DNA of 64,000 nucleotides from Hortaea werneckii (taxonomy: Eukaryota; Ascomycota; Dothideomycetes; Mycosphaerellales; Teratosphaeriaceae). Numbering within the stretch: the first letter of the stretch is position 1; each line of letters begins with the position of its first letter. The notes under the pieces were generated by a model. It ran no database searches. It was given only the letters and a program-made list of their open reading frames with translations, and was not told the DNA's origin. The stretch lies in contig JBAOKB010000164.1 in NCBI GenBank assembly GCA_037044905.1, forward strand, positions 248,001 to 312,000. The letters run 5' to 3'. Shown piece after piece: positions 1 through 12,485 of the stretch. The translations under genes and the position numbers were made by a program.

Positions 1-3000
1 CTTACCCTACTATAGCAAGTCGACATAATATAGCAAACTAGCTAAAGGATACAAAGATAGCCTACTATAATAGGCTCTAGTAGGCGTAAGGGGGCTAGTA
101 CTAGTAGTACTCTAAAGCTTCCGAAAAAGGAGTGCGCCTTATAAAAGCTAATAGGTCCGAAGCTAAAGGAGGGTATAAAGCGCTAGTAAACTAATAATAA
201 TATAGGCGTACCTAGTAGATTACTAGATCCCTAAGATATAACTAGACTTCTAGAGTAGCTAGTACTTTCGAGGGTAAGTTTAATCTCTATTATAATCTTT
301 AGTTAGTTATACTAACTAGACTATAGGAAGTTAACCTAGAAGAGCTTAGTAATACTCTTTAGCTTATTTATTCTAATACTCTAATAGTAAATAAAGAGGT
401 TCTAGATAACAAACTCGAAGGTCTTATAGACTATTAGGAAGTCTAGGAGCTAGTTAATAAAGATAAAGAGATACTAGTAGACATCGACAAGGATACTAGC
501 GAAGGCGACAATACTAAAACCGAGACTAGTAATTAGCCTATAGCTAAGATAGTTAGGATTTAACCCTAACCCTAACCTTAACCCTAATCCTAACTATAAG
601 TCTAGCTAGGACCTATAGCCCTACCGCCTACTACCGAGATCCTATAGATTAAGGCGCTAGGCTTTACTAAAGATTAGTTAGTAGTACTAGCTTATATCTA
701 TAATAGCGAGGACATTATAGTAAGTAATATAGAGCTAGTACTAGGTTTTTAGGCTTAGGATACTAGCATCTTAAGAGCTAAATATAAGAGCCTCTACGCT
801 ATTATTAGCTAGTTTAATATAATATTAATCTCTTTATTACTAAATACCCTAGATATACTTAAAGCTTATATAAAGGGCGAACTTCTATTAATTAAGCTAC
901 GTAGTAAGGTAATCCTACTTAACCTAGCTAAGTTACCTACTCTCCCTACTACTAAAAAGGACGAGGCTAAGGAAGACCTATATTTCTTTAACCTAGAAGA
1001 CTTAATCTAGACATTCTTATTAGTAGACTACGTCTATAATAAGATATATACTAGCTTCGGTATCTTTGTCGATACTTTAGTAGAGCTCTAGGAGTCTAAT
1101 ACCTAGTAGTCGTCTATTTATATAATATCTAGCTAGTTCGCCTATTACCTAGTAGTACTAATAGTAGGTTAAGAGAATATAACTTCTAGCCCTAAGACTT
1201 ATAAGATAGCTTTATATAAGGTAGTAGAGCTAACATTCCTAGCTATAGAGTTTATTAGTAACCTTAGTAGTCTAATCTTCCCCTCTAACTTTATTAACTT
1301 CCGTTATAATAAGTATATAGATAACTATAACTACTACTACGCTTATAGCTATCCTTATCTTAGCTATATATACGCTATTAGGCGAGACTAGCGTACGAGT
1401 AATGGCGCCTTTAATAACGTTATTATAAAGATCTAGTAAATCTATACAAGAAATAGCCTTAGCTAAATTAATATCTATACTATAGAGTTATAGCTAGTAG
1501 TCTATATTAATAAGCTATTTCTTATAGTAGATAAAGTAGACTTCGTATTACTAAGCGATATCCTCCTACTATAGTTTATAATTATAATATACTACGGCTT
1601 CTAAAGTAGTACGTAGCCTTCTAATCTTCTAGTTCTTAAAGGAGGTAACTAGTACTTTATCCGCTATATTATAGATCGTAACGGTATTTTTCGTCCTATA
1701 TAGTAGTATTATCTAATCTATAGAGAGCTTAAAATCCTTTATTTTAGCTACTAAACTCTTGTCGATTAGTTTACTTAAACGAATCTCCTAGTCTTGTCGC
1801 TTCTACTAGTTATCTTTATTAATAGCTTTAGTCTATATTGTAATATATATCGTAGCTTAATAGGGTTCTATCTTATTAATAGTACGTTTATAGCAAAGGA
1901 GTATAACTACTATACTAACATTTTACTACTAACCCTTAGTCCCTATAGTAGTAATACTAAGGATATTATTAAAGCGATTAGACTAGCAATACGCGTACTC
2001 GACGCTAGTATAGAGCTAGAGCTTACTAGCTAGTAGTAGACTATAGTATATACTAGTACTATAATATATACTAGTAATATACTATAGTAAGTAGAAAATA
2101 CTAGAGTTATAAGCTAGCGTACTAATTTTAGATATCGATTCTATATAGCTCCTAAGTAAGACTTTAGCGACCTCTAATTCGACATCGTTAATAACGGTTG
2201 CTATTATTATAAAATAGTTTAGCTCTAGAGACATATTAAAAACTAGATAGGTAGTAGTAATATAGCTTATAAGAGATTTATAAAAGAGTAAGGTAAAAGT
2301 ATATTACTATAGCTACCTACCCTATAGTATATCTCTCTAGCTCTTAACCTAGTACTTAGTTGTCCTACTAACCCTACGTACTCTAAGTTTAGTAGCCTTA
2401 CGAAGCTAGCCTATAGCCTACTTTTAGGTACGATTTTTACTAAGGAAGCAAAGTACAAATATACTAAAGTACTTTAATCCTTTGTCTTCCTACTAGATTA
2501 GAGCTACCTATAGTCGCCTATTATATATCTTAGTAACGATATCCTTATAGAGTATAGCCGCTAGTTAATTATCGGCTCTATCCTCCTTTGTATTTAGCTA
2601 TAGAATAAGTATATTCGCCCCCTATTTTTAGAATATATATAGGCTAAAATAAAGTAGTCTAGCGATTTATTAGCCTACTAAAATAATAGCGTTAAGCCTA
2701 TAGCCTACTATTTAGTTATATTTATATTTAGTTGTATAGTAGTATCTAATATAAAGCTTATAGCGACGAAGCTAGATTCTAAGAACTACTCTAATCTACT
2801 AACTAAGGTTACTTTAGGTTGCTAGACATTCTAATAACTATATCGAGCTATAGTAGCCTTATTGCCTATAGTAGCTAGTAGTCGTATAGGCTCTATAGCC
2901 TCCTCGTAGTAACTATTAGTTAAGCTAGACATTATAGCTAAAGGTACTCGTAGGTATAGGTATAGCTAAGGGTATAGAGGACAAGATAGTTATAGTTATA

Positions 3001-4139
3001 GATCTTAGAGTAGAGGTAGTATAAGTACGACTACTAGTAGTAGTCGTCCTAAGTCTACTAATATAGTACTAATAGCTAAAGAGTAGGACCTTAGTCCCTT
3101 AATAATAGCCTTATACTATATATAGTAGTATATAGCTAATACAAGGCGTCTAAATATTTATACTAGCCTATACTACGAGCTTATTATATAGGAGTATAGC
3201 CTACTAACAAACTATAATGTCCTTTTTAGAGAGGACTAGTACCGCTAGTTTAAGTAGATAATCTACTATACTAACTACTATAACCCTAAGCGTAACCTTC
3301 TATAGCGGATAAGCCTAGAGATTACTACCTATATAATATTTCTAAGTATATATAACTACGCTAAACTAGAGGTTACTATAAAGGTAAAGGACATTAAAAG
3401 TACCTATCCTAGCCTTTTTAACTATATTCTACCTCGTTCCAAATATAATATAATGTAGTATTCCCTACTTAATAGTAAAGATAAGACAATAGCTACTAAG
3501 GAATATAGCGCTATTATTAGGGATAACTAATACTAGGATCTAAAGGTACGTAGGCGCCTATTATTAACTAAGGTTATTGTCTCTCTTAGCTTACTAATCT
3601 TTAGTAACAAACCTATAGATCTAGAGCTTAAATCTAGTCTAACCGCGGCCTTTAGGAGAGACTATAGTAAAGTAAATGTTAGTACATTTAGAAAGCGTAC
3701 TATTAGGTAGTAGAAGTAGATATTATTCGAAGACCTATAAGTTAGTATTACTATCTTTATATAGTATTAGATATACTTTTAACTAACTACGCGATAGTAC
3801 TCTTAAGTACTATATTACTCTTTACTATAGCGACTTTGTCTATATCTATAATACTTAGCTCGTCTATATCGACTAGATCTATATAATTAAGTCTATTCTA
3901 GGTAAAGTACGCTACTTTTTCTTAACTATAAATACTATTACTACTTACTAGGATCCTATTACTCTACTCTATATCCTAACCCTTAGCGACAACGCTAGGT
4001 AGACCTTCTATAGCTTACCTATAATAGGAGGGAAGAAGCACTAGATTATACCTATTAATAACTCTAAAGCTAATAGTATTAGGTTAATAAAGGGACTAGC
4101 TATAATAGAAGCTAGTTAGCTATTACTTAACGTTATCTA
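1..4139. repeat. RIP-degraded AT-rich repeat DNA, unidentified
   Basis: The sequence is dominated by TA, CTA and TAG words, CA and TG dinucleotides are scarce, and TAG/TAA stops litter every frame. This is the signature of RIP (C-to-T on either strand, preferring CpA). Some stretches still read as protein-like runs if TAG is taken as a mutated TGG or CAG. One example is a plus-strand reading near 2180-2260 containing G-C-Y-Y-Y-K and then R-H-I, which could be a decayed zinc finger. I could not place any of it in a family. A 79-aa open stretch at 1794-2033 is most likely a chance survivor. Confidence 0.75.
562..596. repeat. Telomere-like CCCTAA tract (degenerate)
   Basis: This is a run of five or so CCCTAA-type units, two of them altered (CCTTAA, TCCTAA). 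It matches the C-strand of the common fungal telomere repeat TTAGGG. It lies inside RIP-degraded DNA and is too short to be a chromosome end. It may be an interstitial relic or a chance product of TA-rich mutation. Confidence 0.5.
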
Positions 4140-4306
4140 TATTATAGGAAAGTAATATATATATAGAAGTATCTCGTAGGTATCTAATAAGTTTAATAAG
4201 AGAGATAGAAATAGATACGCTAGTCTTCTAGTAGAAAGTCTCGGTATACGCTAAGTATTCTAAGTACGACAACGTCTATACTCTACTTTAAGCCTTACCT
4301 ATTATA
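4140..4306 (-). repeat. Left LTR of degenerate chromovirus
   Basis: This 167-bp block is repeated in direct orientation at 10674-10840 without indels. I count about 17 differences by eye, and every one is a transition, as expected when RIP is the main mutator. Because the element is read on the minus strand, this copy is its 3' LTR. Confidence 0.8.
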
Positions 4307-4724
4307 ATACCCCCCTTCTCCTCTCGCGCTTTCTAAGGAAAAGAATTTGGAAGCTTATAGTTATTTACGGCTTTCCCTCTCTTATATTTATAAATAAATT
4401 AAAATTTCGTTATATATACGTATTAGTAACTTTAGCTATCTAGTATAGAAATCTCGGAACCTACGCGTTCTTTCTTCTTTTATTTAAGTAATACTTATTT
4501 ACTTACTATTACCTTTACTTTATAATAAGTAAAGATAATATTATAAATTATTAATTCCGAGTAAAATACTTAGGTAACTAGCTATTTACAATTATCTTTA
4601 CTTTACTTAACTATCTTTACTTCTATAAGCTTTACTTTACCTCCCTATTATTATATACTACTATTATAATAACCGTAATATAAAACTCTAAAGCCTCTCC
4701 TTTTCGAACTCTCTTCTTTATAAT

Positions 4725-4789
4725 AATAATAATAGTAATAGTAGTAATAGTAGTAACAGCAATAGTAATAATAATAACAATAATAATAA

Positions 4790-4830
<41 letters not shown>

Positions 4831-4831
4831 A
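4725..4831. repeat. Trinucleotide microsatellite (AAT/AGT)n
   Basis: A run of AAT-type units merges into about fifteen GTA/AGT units and lies inside the dead chromovirus. It probably arose or expanded after insertion. Confidence 0.85.
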
Positions 4832-7800
4832 GTAGTACTAGATTCTTAGGTTCTAGGTATTTCTAACTAGATTTAGATGTCTACTCTTATTTATTATATC
4901 GGTTATACTAATACTAATATTAACTATCGCGACTAAGAGGTATAATTTATAGCTTCTAGACATTTTCGTATAGTCTTCTAATATTGCCTAGTCTACCTAC
5001 TCTCGCGCCTACGAGCAATATATTAAAAAGCATAAGAATTGTTAAGACTTATATATAATCTTAGACTCTAAGAAAAAAACGTTACTAACTAAAATAGCTC
5101 TATACTAGCCTATATTGCGTACTCTATATAGACCTACTCCTACTAGTATAAGAAGTAAGAAATTTAGTCTCTAAGCGTTTTTCTATAGTTCTAGCTAACT
5201 AGTTTAGGGATAAGGCGTATATAGACCTATATAAGGTCCTTAAGGCCTAGAAGGCCTTAAAGCCTACTTAGGCTACTAGCCTACTTTCTAAATATATAAT
5301 ATTTTAATATTCCGAGCATTTTCTCTCGCTAACTAGTATATTTAATAATATTGCTTATAAAGTAATAAATATAGTAATAAATGTAGTAGCTTAATAAGGG
5401 TAGATATAAATATATTCTTCTAATTCTAGGTATTTTTCCTCGCTAATTAAGCTTTTCTAATACTAGTAGTATTCCCTCTACTTTAGTATTAAGGGCTTAT
5501 TATAGTAACTAGGTAGTTTTTATACTAGTTTTAGTCTCTAGAGGTTTTATAGCTAAGTCTATATAGATAGTTTTTTAATAATACTTTTAATATTTTCCTT
5601 ATTTTTAAAAAATTTTTTTTTGTTAATATTTAAATTTAATATATAACCCTCGCTTTATTAATATTTTTCTCTTAACTACTCTCTTCTACTCGTCTAAGGG
5701 TCTATTATACTTCTCTACCCTCCTATATATCTTTTTAAATTCGTTTAAAGCTTTATTATTAATTAGGTTTTTAAGGGGTTCCTAAATCTTCTTATAGTAT
5801 TTAACCTACTTTACTAGGACTTCGCGTTTCCTTCCTCGACCTCTCTTTTTCTATTACGCTTTCTCGATCCTTTCTACTTTTTACTTTAGATAAAATTCTA
5901 TAAATATTAGGTCTAGTTAATTATTGTTAGAGGTCTATTTAAGCAATAGGTCTATAGCTACTAATTAAAGGAGGTCGGTATAGAATACTAGGTAGATATT
6001 ACTTAATATACCTTCTAATCTTATAGAAGCTAGTAATAATACCTTAGCTATAATATATTTTCTATGTTTTATATTAAGATTCCTCTTTAGCCGTTTAGTA
6101 TTATAATTTCTAAAGTCTAGCTATACTTTATTACTAATATAGTATATTAGTATTAGGTACCTTATATAGTTAGTAGACTCCTCCTATTTCTACGCGGTAG
6201 TAGCTATATTAGTCTAGTATAGGCTTAAGATTTTATTAATCTTCTTAGTAAAGCTTTTAGCTCTTTAGATAGCAGAGAGCTTACTATTTTCGCTTAATTC
6301 TAGATGTAATACTATAATAGAGGGTACTTCGTACCTATAAGTAGTAAAGAAAGGGCTTATACTAATCCCTATATAATATCGTCTATTTAGAGCTAACTTA
6401 GTAGTAGAAAGCTACTTTTTCTAATTATTCTACTTGTAATTAATATAGTAACGGAGGTAGACTTATACCTTTTAGTTTAACCTCTTAGGTCCTCTATTTA
6501 TTTGCGGGTAGTACGCGGAACTTAGTTTCTAGTTTATACTAAATAGTCTATAGAGCTCCTTCTAGAAAGTACTAGTCTAGTTCGTCCCTCTATTACTAGT
6601 AATAGCCCTTAGGAGTCTATAGTATTTTACCTAGTAGTCTATAAATTTTATAGTATACTCCTTAGCTTTTATACTAGATATTAGCTTAAGGACTACCTAC
6701 TTCGATAGATAATCTTTAATTATCTATAGATAATAATTACCTTTAGAATTCGGTAGGTCCGTTATAAAGTCTATAGAGATCTCCTAAAAGAAATAGTTAG
6801 GAACTAGGAGTAGCTTTAGGAGCCTATACTTATATTCTCTCTATACCTTATTTCTTCTATAGTAACTATAATTCCTTAGGAACTAGCGGACTTAGCGAGA
6901 CTATAGGAGCTAATAGAAGTCTTAACCTACTATAGTAGTCGTAGTATCCTATCTAAAATAGCTATAGACTAACGAATTATATATAGATTAAATAATACGA
7001 GTCCTTAGAGTATTAGCTTATAGTATAATAGTATCTAGGTCTTTATATTTAGACTCCGTCGATACTAGGGCTCCTAGTACCTATAGTTTTCTATAATAAT
7101 ATAGGTTTCCTCTCTAGTCGATTATATAGTCTCCTACTTAAATTTTAACCTTAATTTCTAATAGTAAAATATAGAGTCCTATAGTTACGGCCTAGTATAC
7201 GAGTTAATATAGAGTATCCTTCTCCTTAGTTTCCTTTTATAGTTAATTTATGCTTTCGTCCTAAAAAGGATTAGTACTCTTTATAATAGAAACTCTAGGA
7301 TCCCGCTCTTCTATTAACTCTACTTCTATAGTAAGGATTAGTAGTCTAGGGTCGCTTACATTGTCTTCTACTAGCCCTAGTTAATTCTTTACGCTCTCTA
7401 GTTCTAAAAAATATTAGAACTATAAGGCCTTATTACTCTCTCCTAGTATATCCTACTCTCTTTTTAATAGGGCGTCTAGAATAATTACTTCGGCCCTTAA
7501 GCGATATATTAATAAGAACTAATAGTTTAATAAGGTCTCGTACTACTAAATCTATCTCTTAGAGAGGTATCTCTTAGTTATAAAATACTCTAGATTCTTA
7601 TAATCTATTTAAATAGTAAAGGGGCTATACGCTTTTAGCTCGGGTACCTAAAACTTAATACTTAATATAATTGCAAGCATCTCCTTATTATAGATATTAT
7701 AGTTAATTTCGACCTTATTTAATTTTTGTAAGAAGAAGCTTATTAGACATTAAACTTTATCCTTTTCTTAGATAAGAGCGCCGCCTAAGGCGAATCTACT

Positions 7801-10673
7801 ATAGTCTATTTCTAAAAAGGTCGGAAGAGTTAGATCCTAATAAGAAAGTACTAGAGCGCTATAGTACTTAGTTTTTAATTTCTAGAATACGTAGTCCTTA
7901 TCTTTTTCCTAGAAAAATAGGGTTCCTTTTCTAGTTAACACTATAAGAGGTACTACTATTTTTAAGTAGTTAGGTATAAATATCTAGTAGTAGTTCGCGA
8001 ATCTAAAGAATTAGTAAACCTCTTTTTAAGTAGCGGGTCCCTTCTAATTTCGTATAGCGTCTACCTTTTCTATATTAGGGCCTACCCTACCGCTATTAGC
8101 GTAGACAATATACCTAAGATACTTAATCTCCTTATATGCGAACTCGCTCTTAGTAGGGTCTAGATAGAGGCTACTATTAAAAAGTTTTTAAAGTATAGTT
8201 CGTACCTTCTAAAAGTAATCCTCCTATGTCCTATAGGAATAGATTACTACGTTATTAATATAGGCTAAGGCGTAAACATCTAGCTAGTCCCGAAGTAGAG
8301 TATTAATATACTATTAAAAAGTTACTAAGGCCCTAAATAAACTAAATAGTATTATTAACTATTTAAAAGATCTAAATTAGGTCTAAAAGGCTATTTTATA
8401 CTTATACCCTAGGGACATTTAAATCTAGTAGAAGACTAATACGACGTCTACTTTAGTTAACTAGTTAGCCCCTATAAGATTTTATAAGGTCTCTAAAATA
8501 AGAGGTAGGGGGTACCTATTATATTTAATAATAGCGTTTAGCGCTCGAAAATTATAATAGAACCTTAACTTACCTCCTAGTTTCCTAATAAAAAGTACTA
8601 GAGACGCGGCTTCTAATTTTACTAGCTAAATATAACTATTTACTAAGAGCTTGTCTAGTAACTTATAGAGTACTAGTAATTCCTTCTTAGATATACTATA
8701 TAATAGGCCCTAGGGTAGGGGAGGTAGGGATCTATTTAGATTCTCTTAGATTTCGATCTTATAATTAATCCCTTTTTTATAAAGAGCTAGTTTCTTAGCT
8801 TCCCGACGATTAAATAGTAGAGCTAGGTCTCGTATCTTAGGTAGGAGGCTCTATTATAGAGCTTCTATCGTAGGGTACTCCTTCTTCTTAAGAGCCTTCT
8901 AAATATCCTTTAATACTATTATAGCGACTATCGAAAAGTCTCTAGAGTCCTTATATTTATAGTAGTTATATCCTTCTTAGACCTATTTGTTCGCTCTACT
9001 ATAATAGAACTAATACTTTTTAGGTATAGTCCTAATCTTATTATATACTTTCTATAGGTTCCCTAATATTACTAGGAACAATAGGTTTAGTATAATATAT
9101 ATATATACTTCCTATTAAAATCCTAAAATTTCTATATAGAAAGCGACTACTCCTTCGATATATAATTTTTATATAGCCTTCGACATACCTTTTACTTTAT
9201 AGGTTTCCTAGCTAATTATACTAAGTCTAAGTCCTTTAGCTAGATCTCTGTTAATTATAATATAGTATTAGTAGTCTTTGTTAATAAGAGCGGAAGTTTA
9301 GACATTTGTATTTAGAAGTATATTAGTATATACTAAATTCCCGTTTATTCCTTTCTAGACTGCCTTCTACTTCTCTACTAGCCTCTTCTCTACCCTTAAC
9401 TCCTAATTACGAGTAGGAGTTACTCTTTTTCTAATTAGTCTTTAGCCTCTAAGCTTTCCTTATTAGTCTTTAGTATAGGTTAAGCTATAACTACGTTAAT
9501 AGTAGTAGGCTTTAATATTAGAATATATAGACATTCGTAAATATAGTAGCTAGACCCTTTATAGTAGAAATAGAGCTTATTCTCTTAGCGCCTTTCTCTC
9601 TTAGCGTTATTAATCTACTTTACGTATTATTTACTTCTTTCGTTACGCGCTCTATAATTTCTATTTCGCCCTCTAGTAGGTTAAGTTAGGGCTATAATTA
9701 TATCCCTATTAGTATTAATCTAGGTAATAGTAGATATACCTAGGGTTCGTATAGTAACTATCGTTTTTGTTATAGAGTCCTAGTATTTCTTAGCCTATTT
9801 CTTATAGGCTATCTTAAACTAGTCGGTCGCCTCTAGGTTTATTATAATATACTCTACTTCCTTCGAGAAATAGTAGTAGTTATTAGTCTTTAGTATAAAT
9901 GCTATATATATCTTCGTAAGGTTCGAAAAGGTATTACGTAAGTACCTAATCTTTATAGCGTCTAAGAAGCTCTCTCTATTAGTACTAAATAGGAGCCTAT
10001 CGAATTCTAGCTAGTACTTATACTATAATTGTCCTATAGCGTGTCTAAGGTTTGTAAACTATTTAAGTGCCTTTACTTATTTATTACTATCTATAAAAAC
10101 ATTTTTAAGTTATATAAAAAAAGCTTTAGGGTCCTTACCTTTTATTATATATCCCTTCTCTTAGAAATACTATATATAGACTCGTTCTTATACTAGAAGA
10201 GTATTATAGATAGCGTCCTAGTAATAATCGACTAAGAGCGTAGGTTTTAGGCTAGACCTTACCTTATATAAGCTTCTAAAATATACTAGATAGTCGCGGA
10301 AGGTTTTGGCTCTCCTATCCTATTTTAGTAGTTTCTATTCTCTTAGTCCTAATAGTTCTACGTCGGACCTAGACTAAAAACTTATAGAAAGTATATCTAC
10401 TATCCTAGCTATTAGGACTTAAATAGAGGCTCCCTTACCTTTAAGGTAGAATCCCTCTTATAATTATATATTCTTTATCGATTCTCGCGTAGTCTAAGTA
10501 TATACTAACTTAGCTTCTAGTCTCTCTTATCTATAATATAACTACTAGATAAACCCCTATAGTTTAGCCGCTATAGCCTCGCGTAGTACTATAGTATTCT
10601 CTAAAGAGGATAACTTAGATTCTAGTATAAACCCGTTGTTAGGTAGATCTAGGTTTATAGCAATCGAATTTAA

Positions 10674-10840
10674 TATTATAAAAAAGTAACGTATATATAG
10701 AAGTATCTCGTAAGTATCTAATAAGTTTAATAAGGGAGATAGAAATAGATACGCTAGTCTTCTAGTAGAAAGTCTTAGTACATACTAAGTATTCTAGGTA
10801 TAGTAACGTCTATACTCTACTTTAGGCCTTACCTATTATA
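10674..10840 (-). repeat. Right LTR of degenerate chromovirus
   Basis: Direct-repeat partner of 4140-4306 (167 bp, differences all transitions). For the minus-strand element this is the 5' LTR. Confidence 0.8.
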
Positions 10841-11430
10841 AGTACTTTAACTTTGCCTAGGTAGCTATCTAAAAAAGGTATTATATATTAGCTATATCTA
10901 GAAGTTGTTCTAGGAGTCGTTCTAAAGGGTACTTTAGGAGTCGTTCTAGAATATACTCTAAGAGTCGTCTTCGAAGTAGAGTATATTCTATAAAGTATTC
11001 TAGAAGGTATTATCCTAGGACAGACTATTAGTAGTATCCTAAAAGTTAGTATAACGCCGCTCCGCCTAGCTAATATAGTACTAAGGGCTCTCGTCTAGCT
11101 TATTAAAGCTTAGATATTAATATTAATAATATACTCTTTAGGGCCTATAAGATAGAAACTATCTAGTCTAGGTAAGTATATAAGCAATGTCTAGGTTAGC
11201 CTTAAGTTAGTTATTGGTTAAGAGCTAATAGAGTATGTCTATATCGATATATACCTAAGTATAGGCGTCGATTATATAGTAATTATAACTAGTAGTGTCG
11301 CTATATAGTAGTCGAGGATCGATTATAGCTTATCTATTAATATATCTAGATAATAGAAATAGAGTAGGTTATAGATAAGAAGGGACAATCTACTATAGTA
11401 GTAATAGTTAAGACAAAGTAGGTAGTTAAG

Positions 11431-11461
11431 GTAGAGTAGGTAGAGTAGGTAGAGTAGGTAG
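11431..11461. repeat. 9-bp tandem repeat (GTAGAGTAG)n
   Basis: Three full units plus a partial one, flanked by related GTAGTTAAG words on both sides. Confidence 0.75.
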
Positions 11462-11655
11462 TTAAGGGGGTAGTTCTAGTTCTTAATATAGTATTCGATC
11501 TATAGTATTAGTAGTTCTATAATAACCTAACGTTACTATTAGGCTATTAATAGATAGATCTAATAAAAATAGTTAGTATTAGATAATATATAGGGCTATT
11601 AAAAATACTACTATCCTAGCTAAGCTAGCTACCTAAGCCTAAACCCTAGAGCCTA

Positions 11656-11710
11656 AAAGTAAAGTAAAGTAAAGCAAAATAAAGTAAAACGAAGTAAAGT
11701 AAAGTAAAGG
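11656..11710. repeat. Pentanucleotide repeat (TAAAG)n
   Basis: About eleven TAAAG-type units, a few with single changes (GCAAAAT, AACGAAG). Confidence 0.8.
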
Positions 11711-12039
11711 GGTAATAATAGGATAAGATATACTAACTTTTATCTTCCTTTAGAGGGTTGCTAATAACTATATAGCTAATAGATAATATATCTAGATTCT
11801 TCTTTTAGCGCTTATTACTAAACTTCTAGTAGGTAGCCTCTATAAAGGAGGTATAGAAGAAGCTCTAGGCGCGAATCTTCTCTTCTGTTAGATTAGCTAT
11901 AAAGGCTAAATAGAGCTTTACCTAAGTATTTAAATCTACGCCCTTAGGCGAATAGTCGATAGCTAGTACCTAGGCTATAGCCTCTATAAGGAGGTTAGAC
12001 TAAATAGCTATAATATACGTTAGTAGGCTCTACTAATAA

Positions 12040-12236
12040 TCTATCTAGTAAAATAATCTATCTAGTAAAATAATCTATCTAGTAAAATAATCTATCTAGT
12101 AAAATAATCTATCTAGTAAAATAATCTATCTAGTAAAATAATCTAGTAAGACGGAATAATCTAATAAGATAGAATAATCTAGTAAAATAGTTTAGTAAAA
12201 TAATCTAGTAAAATAATCTAGTAAAATAATCTAGTA
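12040..12236. repeat. 17-bp and 13-bp tandem repeats
   Basis: The 17-bp unit AAAATAATCTATCTAGT is repeated about six times almost perfectly. A degenerate segment and then a shorter 13-bp version of the same unit (AAAATAATCTAGT) follow, repeated about four times. The clean periodicity inside otherwise scrambled RIP DNA suggests expansion after mutation. The array ends about 250 bp before the first intact LTR. Confidence 0.85.
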
Positions 12237-12485
12237 GAAATAGGTATAGGTAAACTTACTCTATAAGAACTAAAGGGCCTTTAGCTTCTTCGCTATAGTC
12301 TCTCTAAAGTCGAGATAGCCTTTAATAAAATTAAAGACATTAAAAAAATTCTTAGCGTTAAATTTCTTTTTAAAATAATTAATATAACTAGGGTATTATA
12401 TATACTATAAGGTAGTACTATCTTCTATCTCTTAGCGTATAAAGACGCTAGCGTAATCTAAAGTTATATTTTTATAGGACTAAAT

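Larger units (their letters stand above)
4140..10840 (-). pseudogene. RIP-inactivated Ty3/gypsy chromovirus
   Basis: This is a dead LTR retrotransposon read on the minus strand. Three domain relics fix family and polarity. The Gag zinc knuckle (C-x2-C-x4-H-x4-C) is at 9531-9572, with two Cys and the His now read as Tyr (TGY or CAY to TAY) and the last Cys intact. The reverse transcriptase catalytic Y-x-D-D is at about 8251-8262, now reading Y-I-N-N followed by V-V-I-Y-S. The C-terminal chromodomain is at about 5720-5820, reading V-L-V-K-stop and then stop-E-P-L-x-N-L, where both stops sit at the conserved Trp positions (TGG to TAG). All these changes are G-to-A on the coding strand. The gag to RT to chromodomain order matches Ty3/gypsy chromoviruses. 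It is a different family from the intact array, because LTR length and sequence differ. No convincing target-site duplication was seen. Confidence 0.85.
10841..12485. repeat. RIP-degraded spacer with tandem repeats
   Basis: AT-rich DNA of the same RIP-like composition as the rest of the left block. I see no recognisable domain, but it carries three separate tandem-repeat patches (listed individually). It ends abruptly at the first intact LTR. Confidence 0.6.

Noticed and set aside
1794..2033. 79-aa ORF in the AT-rich block
   Set aside because: The sequence around it is RIP-degraded and the peptide has no recognisable pattern; a chance survivor is likelier than a gene.
12040..12236. CRISPR-like array
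   Set aside because: Units are 13-17 bp head to tail without unique spacers; it is a simple minisatellite in a eukaryotic genome.
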